From: Candidatus Hydrogenedentota bacterium
GTDB lineage: Bacteria > Hydrogenedentota > Hydrogenedentia > Hydrogenedentales > SLHB01
DNA length: 64,000 nucleotides
Direction: 5' to 3'
Assembly (NCBI GenBank): GCA_013359265.1
Contig: JABWCD010000009.1
Coordinates: 62,001-126,000, forward strand
Position numbers and translations under genes: made by a program. Numbering within the stretch: the stretch's first letter is position 1; each line of letters begins with the position of its first letter. A model generated the notes under the pieces. That model was not told the DNA's origin. It saw only the letters and a list, made by a program, of their open reading frames with translations, and did not search any database. This document shows positions 1-7,999 of this stretch, in pieces.

Positions 1-1
1 T

Positions 2-535
2 GCCGACACGGGACTCGGCCTGCCCGATTTTCGCGCCGCGGAAACGACGTTTCAATTGCTGACCCAGGTGGCGGGCCGCGCGGGCCGCGGCGACAAACCC
101 GGCCGTGTGATCATCCAGACGTTTCGCCCGAACCATTACGCGGTGCAGGCCGCCGCGCACCACGACTACGCGGCGTTCTTCGCGCGCGAGATCAAGGAGC
201 GCGAGCGCGCGAAGTATCCGCCATTCCGCCGCATGGCGAACATCATGATCGAGTGCGAAGACCCGGAACTCGCAGAGCATTGCGCCGGTATTCTCCACCG
301 TCTCGCGCGCGAACACATCGTGTCGCTCGGATTCGAGGGCCTCGAAACGCTCGGTCCCTCCCCCGCCACCATCCGGCGCGTGAAAAAGCTCTACCGCTGG
401 AACCTCGGTCTGCTCTCCCGAAGCCCCAAACGCCTCAATACCCTCTGTCGAGCGGTGAGAGACGCCTATACGCAGAATTCGATAACGGCGAAGACGAAAT
501 TGAAGATCGATTTGGATCCGTACGGGATGTATTAG
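2..535 (+). CDS. priA: Primosomal protein N' (PriA helicase), C-terminal part
   Basis: Partial gene: the reading frame is open from base 2, so the start lies outside the window and 177 residues remain. PriA is the 3'-5' superfamily 2 helicase that reloads the replisome at stalled forks. The fragment opens with ADTGLGLPDFRAAE, followed by the helicase motif VI QVAGRAGRG. It then shows the typical PriA C-terminal sequences AKYPPFRRMA and GPSPATIRRVKKLYRW. The stop (533-535) directly abuts the stop of the convergent tcmP gene, with no spacer. No terminator hairpin is visible there. Family assignment is very secure. Confidence 0.95.
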   Translation, partial: ADTGLGLPDFRAAETTFQLLTQVAGRAGRGDKPGRVIIQTFRPNHYAVQAAAHHDYAAFFAREIKERERAKYPPFRRMANIMIECEDPELAEHCAGILHRLAREHIVSLGFEGLETLGPSPATIRRVKKLYRWNLGLLSRSPKRLNTLCRAVRDAYTQNSITAKTKLKIDLDPYGMY

Positions 536-1627
536 CTAAACGAATCGAATCCGCGTGCCCGGCGTGTACGCAAACTTTCTACGACGAGTCTTCTCATCTA
601 CGAGAATCGTCCCTTCACTTTCCATAGGCCTTAAGGTTTTCACCTTCAAATGTCCAGAGTGATAGTCCGTCTCATCGGAACGCACGAAATTCTCAATTTC
701 TTCAATCTTTACCCATCCCGAATTACGAAATCGACCGGATAGCTCATTCATAAGAGGTACGAAGTCGACAGTCTCAAGGCCGAGCGTCAGTTGTTCGGTA
801 TGGTAGCCATGAAATGCGAAGTCACCGTCTGGAGCAACCTTCCACATTGCCTGTTTCATTTTGTCACAGCCGGTGAGATCCTGTGTGCCAAAAAAGAGTG
901 CGTAGAACAGTCTGCCTCCTTTGAACAAGTTGAATCGCAGGACATAGCGAGCTCCGGCAGCTCTCAACTGTTTCTCGTAAACATCAAAGAGAATTCGATC
1001 TCGTCGCGCCGGATCAATCTCTTCTAGCGCTTGCCGCCAGTTGGCACAACCATATAACTCGTCGAGTTTATGCTCAAACGAGTACGTTGACTTGAATCGG
1101 TTGATGTACTCGTACATATATGTTATCAGTACTTCCGAACGTGGATTCTTGAAGATTCGTCGCACGACACTCATGGGCGTGCCCGATACGCCGAAGGGGT
1201 CTATCATTACGAACGCCGGATCGAGCGCCGTACTCTGCTTTTCCAAATCATCCATAACGCTGGTTAAGTGCTCGTCGAATGCTCCTGGAATGACCTGCAA
1301 GCCACAGTTGGGCGGGAGTGACTCCTTCCACCGCTCACAAAGCGATTTGAGATGTTCCGCTGACGTGGAATCTGCTTCGATGAATCGGAATTGTACGTGG
1401 CTGCGCAACATACGGCGAGGGCTGTTTAATAACGAGCGCATCGCGATTATCGGAGATCCATCTTCTTCTCCACTGTATTTTCCTGGACCAGCAAAACCAT
1501 CGATGAACAATACTCGCTTGTTTGATGACGCCATAATTGGCCACCAAGCGGCGAGGTAATTCTCGAGCACTAAATGCTTGCCCTTGGTGTGCGGTTCTAT
1601 GGGCCACAAGACGTCCCGTTTCGCCAT
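536..1627 (-). CDS. tcmP: Three-Cys-motif partner protein TcmP
   Basis: 363 aa. It matches the TcmP family, named for being encoded beside a 'three-Cys-motif' (Gp37/Gp68) protein, and that partner is the gene just upstream (1689-2441). Visible features are a Rossmann-like, methyltransferase-like motif FIDGFAGPGKYSG (about residues 41-53) and a second acidic motif FVMIDPFGVSG (about 139-149), which recall motifs I and IV of SAM-dependent methyltransferases. Biochemical function of the family is not established to my knowledge. The pair sits downstream of one sigma70-type promoter at 2460-2488. The gene is visibly less GC-rich than its neighbours and abuts priA stop to stop, which suggests acquisition by transfer. 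Confidence 0.85.
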   Translation of the reverse strand: MAKRDVLWPIEPHTKGKHLVLENYLAAWWPIMASSNKRVLFIDGFAGPGKYSGEEDGSPIIAMRSLLNSPRRMLRSHVQFRFIEADSTSAEHLKSLCERWKESLPPNCGLQVIPGAFDEHLTSVMDDLEKQSTALDPAFVMIDPFGVSGTPMSVVRRIFKNPRSEVLITYMYEYINRFKSTYSFEHKLDELYGCANWRQALEEIDPARRDRILFDVYEKQLRAAGARYVLRFNLFKGGRLFYALFFGTQDLTGCDKMKQAMWKVAPDGDFAFHGYHTEQLTLGLETVDFVPLMNELSGRFRNSGWVKIEEIENFVRSDETDYHSGHLKVKTLRPMESEGTILVDEKTRRRKFAYTPGTRIRFV

Positions 1628-1688
1628 TCTCTACTCTTTCTTCTATTGACAGATTCCAATTCGCACACAAAAAGCCGATTCTGCAATT

Positions 1689-2441
1689 TCAAGAAAATGT
1701 GAACGCGAGGCGACGTTCACCGAGTTGCTTACGCGCCGATGGCATATCATCCCATTCCCTTCCGTCAAGGGTGCGCCCGTTTCGGCTCTTTTGGGTACCT
1801 CCCCATTGCTTAAAGAAGAAGGGCACATTTTGACTCTCACACTTGTCACGAATTTCGCGCACCCAACCAGCTTGCATCGGTCGCGCCATTGGACCCGATT
1901 CACCCCCGACGATCACCCAATGCATTCCACGAAGAGGCAAATTCGGTAGCGGCCCGATCAATGGCTCCAACGACAAGAACCGGACTTTCGCGGGAATTTC
2001 CCGCAGGTGCTTGATGCGCGAAAGAACACGCTCGTCTTCCACGCTCGTGCCCATCCAAATATTGGGTGTCCACTTGAATCGCGGAGCATATTCACCCGCA
2101 ATCTCCGGCCGCTTCGTAAGAATCTGAAACGTATGATGCGGGCACTGATTCATCACGTCGAAGACTTGCTGAATAAATTCGAGCGGAACGTTTTCGTGAA
2201 ATAAATCGCTCATCGAGTTCACGAAGATGCATTTTGGTTGGCGCCACTTCAGTGGAAGTTCCAAGGCCTGCGGTTGCAGCGTGAGCTTAAACCCATTCTG
2301 GTATTGCGGCACGCCCATCGCCTTTAGCCGCTTGGCCATACGCTCGGCATAGCAGTGCTTGCACCCCGCACTGACCTTTGTACAGCCGGTTACGGGGTTC
2401 CACGTAGCCTCGGTCCACTCTATTGATGAGCCTTGTGCCAT
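1689..2441 (-). CDS. Phage Gp37/Gp68-family three-Cys-motif protein (DUF5131)
   Basis: 250 aa. It begins [20 protein letters not shown], the hallmark N-terminus of the Gp37/Gp68 family. Cysteines 20, 27 and 30 form C-x6-C-x2-C followed by YAERMAKRL. This spacing resembles radical-SAM iron-sulfur sites, although the family's reaction is unknown. An internal GGESGP motif and a C-terminal FFFKQWGG motif are also family features. Start ATG 2441 is preceded by AAGGAAG, a good ribosome binding site. The gene precedes tcmP with a 61-bp gap and the two probably form one transcript. Members are common in phages and genomic islands. Confidence 0.85.
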   Translation of the reverse strand: MAQGSSIEWTEATWNPVTGCTKVSAGCKHCYAERMAKRLKAMGVPQYQNGFKLTLQPQALELPLKWRQPKCIFVNSMSDLFHENVPLEFIQQVFDVMNQCPHHTFQILTKRPEIAGEYAPRFKWTPNIWMGTSVEDERVLSRIKHLREIPAKVRFLSLEPLIGPLPNLPLRGMHWVIVGGESGPMARPMQAGWVREIRDKCESQNVPFFFKQWGGTQKSRNGRTLDGREWDDMPSARKQLGERRLAFTFS

Positions 2442-2459
2442 TGGTTACTTCCTTATTTC

Positions 2460-2488
2460 ACTATACTGAAAATATGTTCCGTTGTCAA
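2460..2488 (-). promoter_or_regulatory. Sigma70-type promoter of the three-Cys/tcmP pair
   Basis: On the minus strand TTGACA (2483-2488) is followed after exactly 17 bp by TATAGT (2460-2465), 18 bp before the ATG at 2441. The -35 box is a perfect consensus and the -10 box matches 5 of 6. It drives the two-gene cassette leftward. Seen in sequence; activity is inferred. Confidence 0.75.
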
Positions 2489-2510
2489 CGCCTGTGCATG
2501 GATCCTATGT

Positions 2511-3521
2511 TCATGGAAGCTCAGCGATGTTCTTCTTGGCGATTGTACGCTTTCCATCCTCAATTTCCTTGATCATCCGCGTCAATGCCGCATTGACAGG
2601 CGTTGGGATGCCGACCTTCTTTCCCATAGCGCAGACGTAGCCGTTTAGAAAATCGACCTCGGTTTTTCGGCCACGTTCGAGGCTTTGGAGCGTGGAGGAG
2701 CGGGCGCTTTTGTATTTGCGGCCGAGCATGCGGGCGATGAAGTCTTTCGCGTAGCGCGTGAGGAAGCCGGCGTTTTTCGGGAGGTAGAGCAGCTTGGGGT
2801 TGGCGGCGATGCGTTCGAGCGTGAAGCCGTGGGCCTCGGCGGTGTCAACGACTTCGCTGTAGGTGCGCAGGAAGATGCGGCGGATCCGCGGGTCGGCGAG
2901 CATTTCGCCGAGGGTTTCGCCGGTGAGCGCGCCGACGCTGTTGACGGTGCAATTGATCGCGAGCTTGCTCCACAACACGCCGCGCATGTTGGTCGAAAGC
3001 GTGACCGGACCGCAGTGGCGCAGCGCTTCCGCAACAGCCCTCACGCGCGGCGTGACGGTCCCATCCAGTTCTCCCACGAAGGTATCGCCCGGCGTGGTGC
3101 GCTCGTATTCGCCGGGCCGATGCATGATTGCGTTCCAGCCGATACTGGCGCTGACGACGCGCTCGATGCCGATGGCGCCGCCGACGGCGTCTTCGACGAT
3201 TCCGTTCTGAAACGTGACGACATACCCGTCGGGCGGGAGAAACTTGGCGGTTTCCGTTGCGGCTTCCACGACGCCGAGCGCTTTCATAATCAGGTACGCG
3301 GCGTCGAACGGGCCCTTCGCTTCGGCGAGCGTCGTGTAAACATCGGCCTGAACAGTAAACGACCCATCGGGCAATTTCACCCGCAGGCCGTTTGCGCGGA
3401 TCGCTTCGGTGATCTCCGCGTTGTTCGTGACGAGTGCCGGGCGCAACCCCGCATCGATGAGCGTGCCCGCGATGATGCCGCCGATTCCGCCGATGCCCTG
3501 TATTACGATGCGGCCGCTCAT
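2511..3521 (-). CDS. 2-dehydropantoate 2-reductase family protein (ketopantoate reductase)
   Basis: 336 aa. NAD(P)H-dependent reductase of the PanE/ApbA family, which in the canonical case reduces ketopantoate to pantoate for coenzyme A synthesis. The N-terminus carries the dinucleotide-binding glycine-rich loop IQGIGGIGGIIAGTL. The conserved catalytic lysine region is WSKLAINCTVNSVGALTG, and the C-terminal half is the helical 6-phosphogluconate-dehydrogenase-like domain with RKTEVDFLNGYV. The gene lies 7 bp downstream of the hisG-like gene, so it is probably co-transcribed from the hisS side. Many members act on substrates other than ketopantoate, so the substrate is uncertain. Confidence 0.85.
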   Translation of the reverse strand: MSGRIVIQGIGGIGGIIAGTLIDAGLRPALVTNNAEITEAIRANGLRVKLPDGSFTVQADVYTTLAEAKGPFDAAYLIMKALGVVEAATETAKFLPPDGYVVTFQNGIVEDAVGGAIGIERVVSASIGWNAIMHRPGEYERTTPGDTFVGELDGTVTPRVRAVAEALRHCGPVTLSTNMRGVLWSKLAINCTVNSVGALTGETLGEMLADPRIRRIFLRTYSEVVDTAEAHGFTLERIAANPKLLYLPKNAGFLTRYAKDFIARMLGRKYKSARSSTLQSLERGRKTEVDFLNGYVCAMGKKVGIPTPVNAALTRMIKEIEDGKRTIAKKNIAELP

Positions 3522-3528
3522 CGCCCGC

Positions 3529-4572
3529 TCACAGGTCGATCACGTCGAGTCCCGGTATGGACGATTCGAGCGGAATCGTTTCGATATGCGTTGCGCCAAG
3601 TTTCGCGAGTTCGTAGCGCGCCTTTGCGATGGGCAATACCTTGTCCGTCGCGTCGAGCTTGATCGTGAACTCGGTGAAGTGGACGCCCTCTTTCATGGTC
3701 GGTTCGTCGCCGAACAGATGGTTATCGCGAAGATACGCGAGCAGCTTGTCGACATCGCCCTTCTTGGCATTGAACGTCAAGAGCACCTTGTTTTCGGCGT
3801 AGATCGACCCGTACAAATTGAGCAGAAACATCCGCGCGAGGTCGAGTTTCGCGGGGTCGGTGAGCAAAGCCGGATTCGCCCAGATACCGGCTTCGGATTG
3901 CATTACTTCGTCGACGATGTGGAGCCCGTAGTTGGCGATGGCGCCGCCGGTCTGCGTGATTTCGAGTCCGAAATCGACGGAGCCCTGTTTCACCTTCGTC
4001 TCGGTTTTGCCCCAGCTTTCGTAAATGACGATGCCGGATTCGTTGCGCGGGGGTGTCTTGTACTTTTGCACGGAGAAGGCATTGTGCGATTCGCCAAAAC
4101 CCAATTGGGCCGCCTTCGACTGGAACCATTCGAGCGCGAGGTAGGGCAACTCCGACACGGCGGATACAAGTTTTTTCTTCGAGAGCAACTCTTTCAGCCA
4201 CGCGTCGCATTTATCGACTTTTGAGTCCGCGATGACGACGATCCGCACTTCGCCGCGCTGGAGCGAGAGGATCTTCTTCAAGGCAATCGCGGAGCCGTAT
4301 TCGTATTGGTATTCGAGAGAACGTTCGCGAATCCAATCGTCGCCGCCGATGGCGAGGTCCACTTCCCCGAGGGCGAGCTGCGCGCCGAATTCCTGCGGGC
4401 GTCCGTCCCAACCCACAAGGAACGGCGTGAGCGTGAACGAGCTTGGTCCGCCTTTGTCGTAGCCCTTTGTCGGAAACCCGGCATGCTTCAGCAGCGCGAT
4501 GAGGCTGCCGCCGCGGTTGGGGTCCGCGAGGGAGCCCGCGGGGAGACCGATTTTCAATGTGGGCGATGTCAT
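3529..4572 (-). CDS. ATP phosphoribosyltransferase (HisG)-like protein
   Basis: 347 aa from ATG 4572; an overlapping GTG at 4575 is possible, but AGGA sits about 8 nt before the ATG. HisG catalyses the first step of histidine synthesis from ATP and PRPP. Seen here are an N-terminal LKIGLPAGSL strand, a GEVDLAIGGDDW segment, and GLEITQTGGAIANYGL followed by the SEAGIWANP segment, where HisG has its PRPP loop (usually TGTTL). A C-terminal regulatory-like region follows (EFTIKLDATDKVLPIAKAR). It is longer than typical long-form HisG and its PRPP loop is unusual, so it may be a divergent paralogue with another role. It lies 15 bp after hisS. Confidence 0.65.
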   Translation of the reverse strand: MTSPTLKIGLPAGSLADPNRGGSLIALLKHAGFPTKGYDKGGPSSFTLTPFLVGWDGRPQEFGAQLALGEVDLAIGGDDWIRERSLEYQYEYGSAIALKKILSLQRGEVRIVVIADSKVDKCDAWLKELLSKKKLVSAVSELPYLALEWFQSKAAQLGFGESHNAFSVQKYKTPPRNESGIVIYESWGKTETKVKQGSVDFGLEITQTGGAIANYGLHIVDEVMQSEAGIWANPALLTDPAKLDLARMFLLNLYGSIYAENKVLLTFNAKKGDVDKLLAYLRDNHLFGDEPTMKEGVHFTEFTIKLDATDKVLPIAKARYELAKLGATHIETIPLESSIPGLDVIDL

Positions 4573-4587
4573 CACGTTGTCCTGTGT

Positions 4588-6042
4588 CTACTCGCCGTAC
4601 TGCGCGAGGACGTCCCGCACGGTTGCGATTAGTTCCGCACGCGGGACGGTGCGCTGCGCGACGCGGCCGGCCTTGCGGAACTCTTCGTTCGACTGTATGT
4701 CCTTACGCTTTTCCTTGCCCAAGCGCAGGTCTTTCACCGCGACGGTGTTGTTTGCCAATTCGTCAGGTCCGAGAATCACGGCGACGGGGATGCTGCGCCC
4801 GCCCGCGTACGACATGCGCGCGCCGAGGCCCGCGTTTTCCGCGCCCATGTAGACTTCCGTCGCAATGCCAGCGGCACGGAGTTCCGATGCGACTCGCAAC
4901 AGTTCGGATTCCGGCGTGCCGGGGAACGAGACGACCATGACTTTCGTTGTGGCAATATTCGCGTCAAGTTTTCCAAGGCGCGTTAGCGCATCGATGAACC
5001 GATCCAGTCCGATCGATGCGCCGGTGGACGGAATGCTCGCGTCCATAAAGCGTTCGACGAGGCCGTCGTAGCGCCCGCCGCCCATGACAGAACCGCACTC
5101 GGGGGCGCCGGGCAATTCGGCTTCGAACACGGGGCCGGTGTAGTAATCGAGCCCGCGCGCGAGGGTCGGGTCGAACACGGCGTCGGTTTCCGGAATGCCC
5201 AAGCCCGAGAGGCACTCCGCGAGCGTCGTCATTTCGGCCAATGCGCCATCGCGCAGCTCGGACGCGGGCAACGCTTTGCGCATCGCTTCGATCGTCGTTA
5301 GCCGATCGGATACCGGCAACGAAATGAACTCCACCAACCGATCGATCGTTTTCGGGTCGAGCTTCACGCCCGGAATAGGATCGCCCGAATCGTCGATGCG
5401 GCCCGGCCCGAGTTCGCGGCGGACGTTGTCGATGCCGACCTTGCGCAGTTTGTCGACCACGCGCAGGATGTGTTTGTGCGTCGCGATGTTCTCGACGCCA
5501 CAACCGTAAAGCAGTGCATCCACAATCTTGCGGTTGTTGATGCGCACGCGGAATTCGCCGGAGGCGAGGCCGACGGCGCGCATCGCCTCGCACATCGTTG
5601 CGACGATTTCGGCGTCGACCGCGATGGAGGAAGACCCCGCCGCGTCAATGTCGAATTGCGTGAATTGGCGGTAGCGCCCCGGGCCGGGTTTGTCCGCACG
5701 AAATACAGGACCGATGTGGTACCGTCGGAACGGCAATTTCACCTGGTCGCGGTACTGCGCGAGGATGCGCGCGAACGGTACCGTCAGATCGAACCGCATC
5801 GCGACCGCTTCCCCTTCGGGGCTTTCGAGGCGGAATAGTTCCTTGTTCGTTTCCTCACCGCCGGTACCGAGCAGCGTTTCGAGGTGTTCGAGAATCGGCG
5901 TGTCGATCTGGACAAAGCCGAAGCGCTCATACACCCGCTTGATGCAATCGACGACGCGGTCCCGCGCCGCCATGTCGGCGGGCAGATAGTCGCGGAAGCC
6001 TTTTAAGGTTTCGGGCGTGACGAGTTTGTTGTCCAGGTCCAT
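4588..6042 (-). CDS. hisS: Histidyl-tRNA synthetase
   Basis: 484 aa class II aminoacyl-tRNA synthetase that charges tRNA-His. I chose ATG 6042 (MDLDNKLVTPETLKGFRDYL) because upstream codons in the same frame run into the leader and lack family similarity. Visible features are the N-terminal KGFRDYLPADM, motif 2 FRADKPGPGRYRQFTQFDID, the histidine-binding LARGLDYYTGPVFE, and a C-terminal anticodon-binding domain beginning VMVVSFPGTPE. The motif 2 loop KPGPGR is the form I associate with alphaproteobacterial HisRS rather than the usual RPQKGR. A tRNA-His gene lies 168 bp upstream on the same strand. Family certain. Confidence 0.95.
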   Translation of the reverse strand: MDLDNKLVTPETLKGFRDYLPADMAARDRVVDCIKRVYERFGFVQIDTPILEHLETLLGTGGEETNKELFRLESPEGEAVAMRFDLTVPFARILAQYRDQVKLPFRRYHIGPVFRADKPGPGRYRQFTQFDIDAAGSSSIAVDAEIVATMCEAMRAVGLASGEFRVRINNRKIVDALLYGCGVENIATHKHILRVVDKLRKVGIDNVRRELGPGRIDDSGDPIPGVKLDPKTIDRLVEFISLPVSDRLTTIEAMRKALPASELRDGALAEMTTLAECLSGLGIPETDAVFDPTLARGLDYYTGPVFEAELPGAPECGSVMGGGRYDGLVERFMDASIPSTGASIGLDRFIDALTRLGKLDANIATTKVMVVSFPGTPESELLRVASELRAAGIATEVYMGAENAGLGARMSYAGGRSIPVAVILGPDELANNTVAVKDLRLGKEKRKDIQSNEEFRKAGRVAQRTVPRAELIATVRDVLAQYGE

Positions 6043-6076
6043 AAGCCTATAGCCGCCAACGCATCGACGGGTGTTC

Positions 6077-6121
6077 AAGGTCACAAACTGTGACCTTAAA
6101 TGGGCATGCGATGTCATGCCC
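6077..6121 (-). promoter_or_regulatory. Two strong dyads in the hisS leader
   Basis: Between tRNA-His and hisS lie two perfect inverted repeats. Arms AAGGTCACA and TGTGACCTT are separated by 3 nt (6077-6097). Arms GGGCATG and CATGCCC are separated by 6 nt (6102-6121). They sit 34-79 bp upstream of the hisS start. They could be an operator, RNA hairpins controlling hisS, or processing signals in a tRNA-hisS transcript. The dyads are seen directly; the role is inference. Confidence 0.5.
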
Positions 6122-6210
6122 AATTTCCAGAGCGCCACCGCCCACGCTTCTTGAAGCCACAATTTGTGACGTCAAACAGGGTTGCGGCCCGCGAATCTCC
6201 CCAAAAAGAA

Positions 6211-6287
6211 TGGTACCGGGAAAGGGGCTCGAACCCTTGACCTCTGGATCCACAATCCAGCGCTCTAACCAACTGAGCTATCCCGGC
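6211..6287 (-). tRNA. tRNA-His (GTG anticodon), CCA encoded
   Basis: A full cloverleaf folds on the minus strand. The acceptor stem is GCCGGGA with TCCCGGT, and the D-stem is GCTC/GAGC. The anticodon stem is CTGGA/TCCAG with loop TTGTGGA, giving anticodon GTG. The T-stem is AAGGG/CCCTT with loop TTCGAGC. The discriminator is A73 and the CCA end is encoded (6211-6213). The first acceptor pair is a G-U wobble. The usual bacterial tRNA-His identity elements, an extra G at -1 opposite C73, are absent: the base before G1 is T and position 73 is A. The gene lies upstream of hisS on the same strand. Confidence 0.93.
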
Positions 6288-6592
6288 ACTAACGGGAGAT
6301 CATATCAAGCAGCGGGCGGCGAATTCTAGCGCCCCCGGATGGTGAAAGCGATATGCGCCAAGCGGGGCAGCGCGGTGACGCATCGCCGCACAAGGCGCTT
6401 CGCGCAAGTTCTCACGTCTCTCATCTGTGTTCGATCGCTTCTACTCTATAAGGCCAGCGTGTTGCACTTTGTCCGTCGCGAATTAAGCCATATTCGGTTG
6501 ATGAGATCGAATCCCATTTTTGCGAAACGAGGGTCATTTAAGTGACATATTATGCGCATTTCGCAAATACGGAGAATCCTAACACCCATCGG
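6288..6592. other. Intergenic stretch without a gene
   Basis: No convincing coding region. A TATGAT about 14 bp before the tRNA 5' end could be its -10 box, but the -35 is poor. Inverted arms TTTGCGAAA (6519-6527) and TTTCGCAAA (6559-6567), separated by 31 nt, lie downstream of the oxidoreductase gene ending at 6593 and might help end its transcript. I see nothing else. Confidence 0.4.
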
Positions 6593-7924
6593 CTATCCCA
6601 AGGTCCAGCCTGTTCGGTAGGGCGGGTCGATAAAGCGGTTTGCGTCGGCCAGGTTCGTGATTCGCTTTGAAGCCGTATCCCACTCGACCGGGCCATTGGC
6701 GCGCATAGAGACGTTGCCAAGGAGAACGACCTCGGTGAAAGGGGCGGCATAGTCGAAGTTCGAGATGGCCGTTGCTTCGCCCTTGCATGCGGCAATCCAG
6801 TTGCGGTGGTGCTCCGAGACCTCGCGGTCGTTGCGGGCCATGGCGTCCCACTGTGCTTGTTGCTCGGCAGACAAGAATTTTGGGCCGTTGCCGTAGGTGC
6901 CGACGGTGATGGCGCCCTTCTCGCCGATGAGGAGGGAGCCGCCGTCGTTGTCGCCGAGGCGGAAGTCCGGCGCGAGGCCGCCGGGGCGCGGGGGCATCTT
7001 GCCACCGTCGGACCAGGTGAGTTTGACGGGCGGCATGTCGCCGCGGGCGGGGAACTCAAAAGTGATGATGGACCAGAGGGGGCCGGTTTCGTTGTTCACG
7101 CCGGAGGTTTCGGCGCTGATTCGCGCCGGGGCACCAAGTTTGAGGCTGGTGTAGGGCGGGTCGAGAATGTGACAGCCCATGTCGCCCATGGCACAGCAGC
7201 CGAAATCCCACCAGCCGCGCCATTTGTGCGGCAGGTAGGCGGGGTGGTAGGGGCGTTCGGGCGCGGCTCCGAGCCAGACGTCCCAATTGAGCGTCGCCGG
7301 CACGGGCGGAGTGTCGGCGGGGCGGTCCAGGCCTTGCGGCCAAGTAGGGCGATTGGTCCAGCACTGCACTTCGCGGACCGGGCCAATAATGCCGGAGGCG
7401 ATCATGTCGCACAGTCGCCACACGCCCGTGCCGGAATGGCCCTGATTGCCCATCTGGGTGACGACCTTGTACTGGCGCGCGGTGGCGGCAAGTTTGTGCG
7501 CTTCGGCAACGCTGTGCGCCATGGGCTTCTGCACGTACACGTGCTTGCCGAGTTGCATCGCCGAGGTGGCGACGAAGGTGTGCATGTGATCGGGAATCGA
7601 TACGACGACGGCGTCGATGTCTTTCTGTTTGTCGAGCATGACACGGTAGTCGTTGTATTTCGGGACGGCCGCCAGCGCTTCGAGCGCGTAGGCGCGCGTT
7701 GCGCTTTCCGCATCGACGTCGCACATGGCGACGATGTTTTCGTGCATGACGGAGCGCAGATCGGCGTAGCCTTGTCCGCCGACGCCGACGCAGGCGATGT
7801 TGAGTTTGTCGTTTGCAGAGACTTTGCGCGTGGCGGGAACAGCTTGCGGCGCGCCGCCCGTTGCGCAGCCGGCGACGGCGGCGGCGGAGATGCCGAGCAT
7901 GGATCGGCGGGTGATTTTGGACAT
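6593..7924 (-). CDS. Tat-exported Gfo/Idh/MocA family oxidoreductase
   Basis: 443 aa. NAD(P)-dependent oxidoreductase family acting on sugars or related polyols. Start ATG 7924 is supported by GGAGG about 10 nt upstream and gives a twin-arginine signal (SKITRRSMLGISAAAVAGCA), possibly lipidated at the cysteine. The dinucleotide-binding motif IACVGVGGQGYADL follows. The usual catalytic EKP appears here as QKP in YVQKPMAHS. The C-terminal domain contains a CCAMGDMGCHILDPP segment typical of secreted members in Planctomycetes-like bacteria. It is transcribed divergently from the methyltransferase gene starting at 8000. The substrate cannot be read from sequence. Confidence 0.88.
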   Translation of the reverse strand: MSKITRRSMLGISAAAVAGCATGGAPQAVPATRKVSANDKLNIACVGVGGQGYADLRSVMHENIVAMCDVDAESATRAYALEALAAVPKYNDYRVMLDKQKDIDAVVVSIPDHMHTFVATSAMQLGKHVYVQKPMAHSVAEAHKLAATARQYKVVTQMGNQGHSGTGVWRLCDMIASGIIGPVREVQCWTNRPTWPQGLDRPADTPPVPATLNWDVWLGAAPERPYHPAYLPHKWRGWWDFGCCAMGDMGCHILDPPYTSLKLGAPARISAETSGVNNETGPLWSIITFEFPARGDMPPVKLTWSDGGKMPPRPGGLAPDFRLGDNDGGSLLIGEKGAITVGTYGNGPKFLSAEQQAQWDAMARNDREVSEHHRNWIAACKGEATAISNFDYAAPFTEVVLLGNVSMRANGPVEWDTASKRITNLADANRFIDPPYRTGWTLG

Positions 7925-7999
7925 GGACACTGCCTCCATGGAGAAGTTCTCTTTGGTTTTATGATACTGTTTTGCGGAAGAGGAGACTACAATTTCCCG

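Noticed and set aside
2685-3662. 325-aa open frame opposite the ketopantoate reductase gene
   Set aside because: Shadow frame; no recognisable domain, and the opposite strand encodes a complete reductase.
6077-6097. CRP/FNR-like site
   Set aside because: The half-sites are in the wrong orientation (TCACA before TGTGA with only 3 bp between), so it is not a CRP site; kept only as an unexplained dyad.
6806-7999. Upstream extension of the methyltransferase frame
   Set aside because: The extension is antisense to the oxidoreductase gene and low in methyltransferase similarity; the family begins near ATG 8000.
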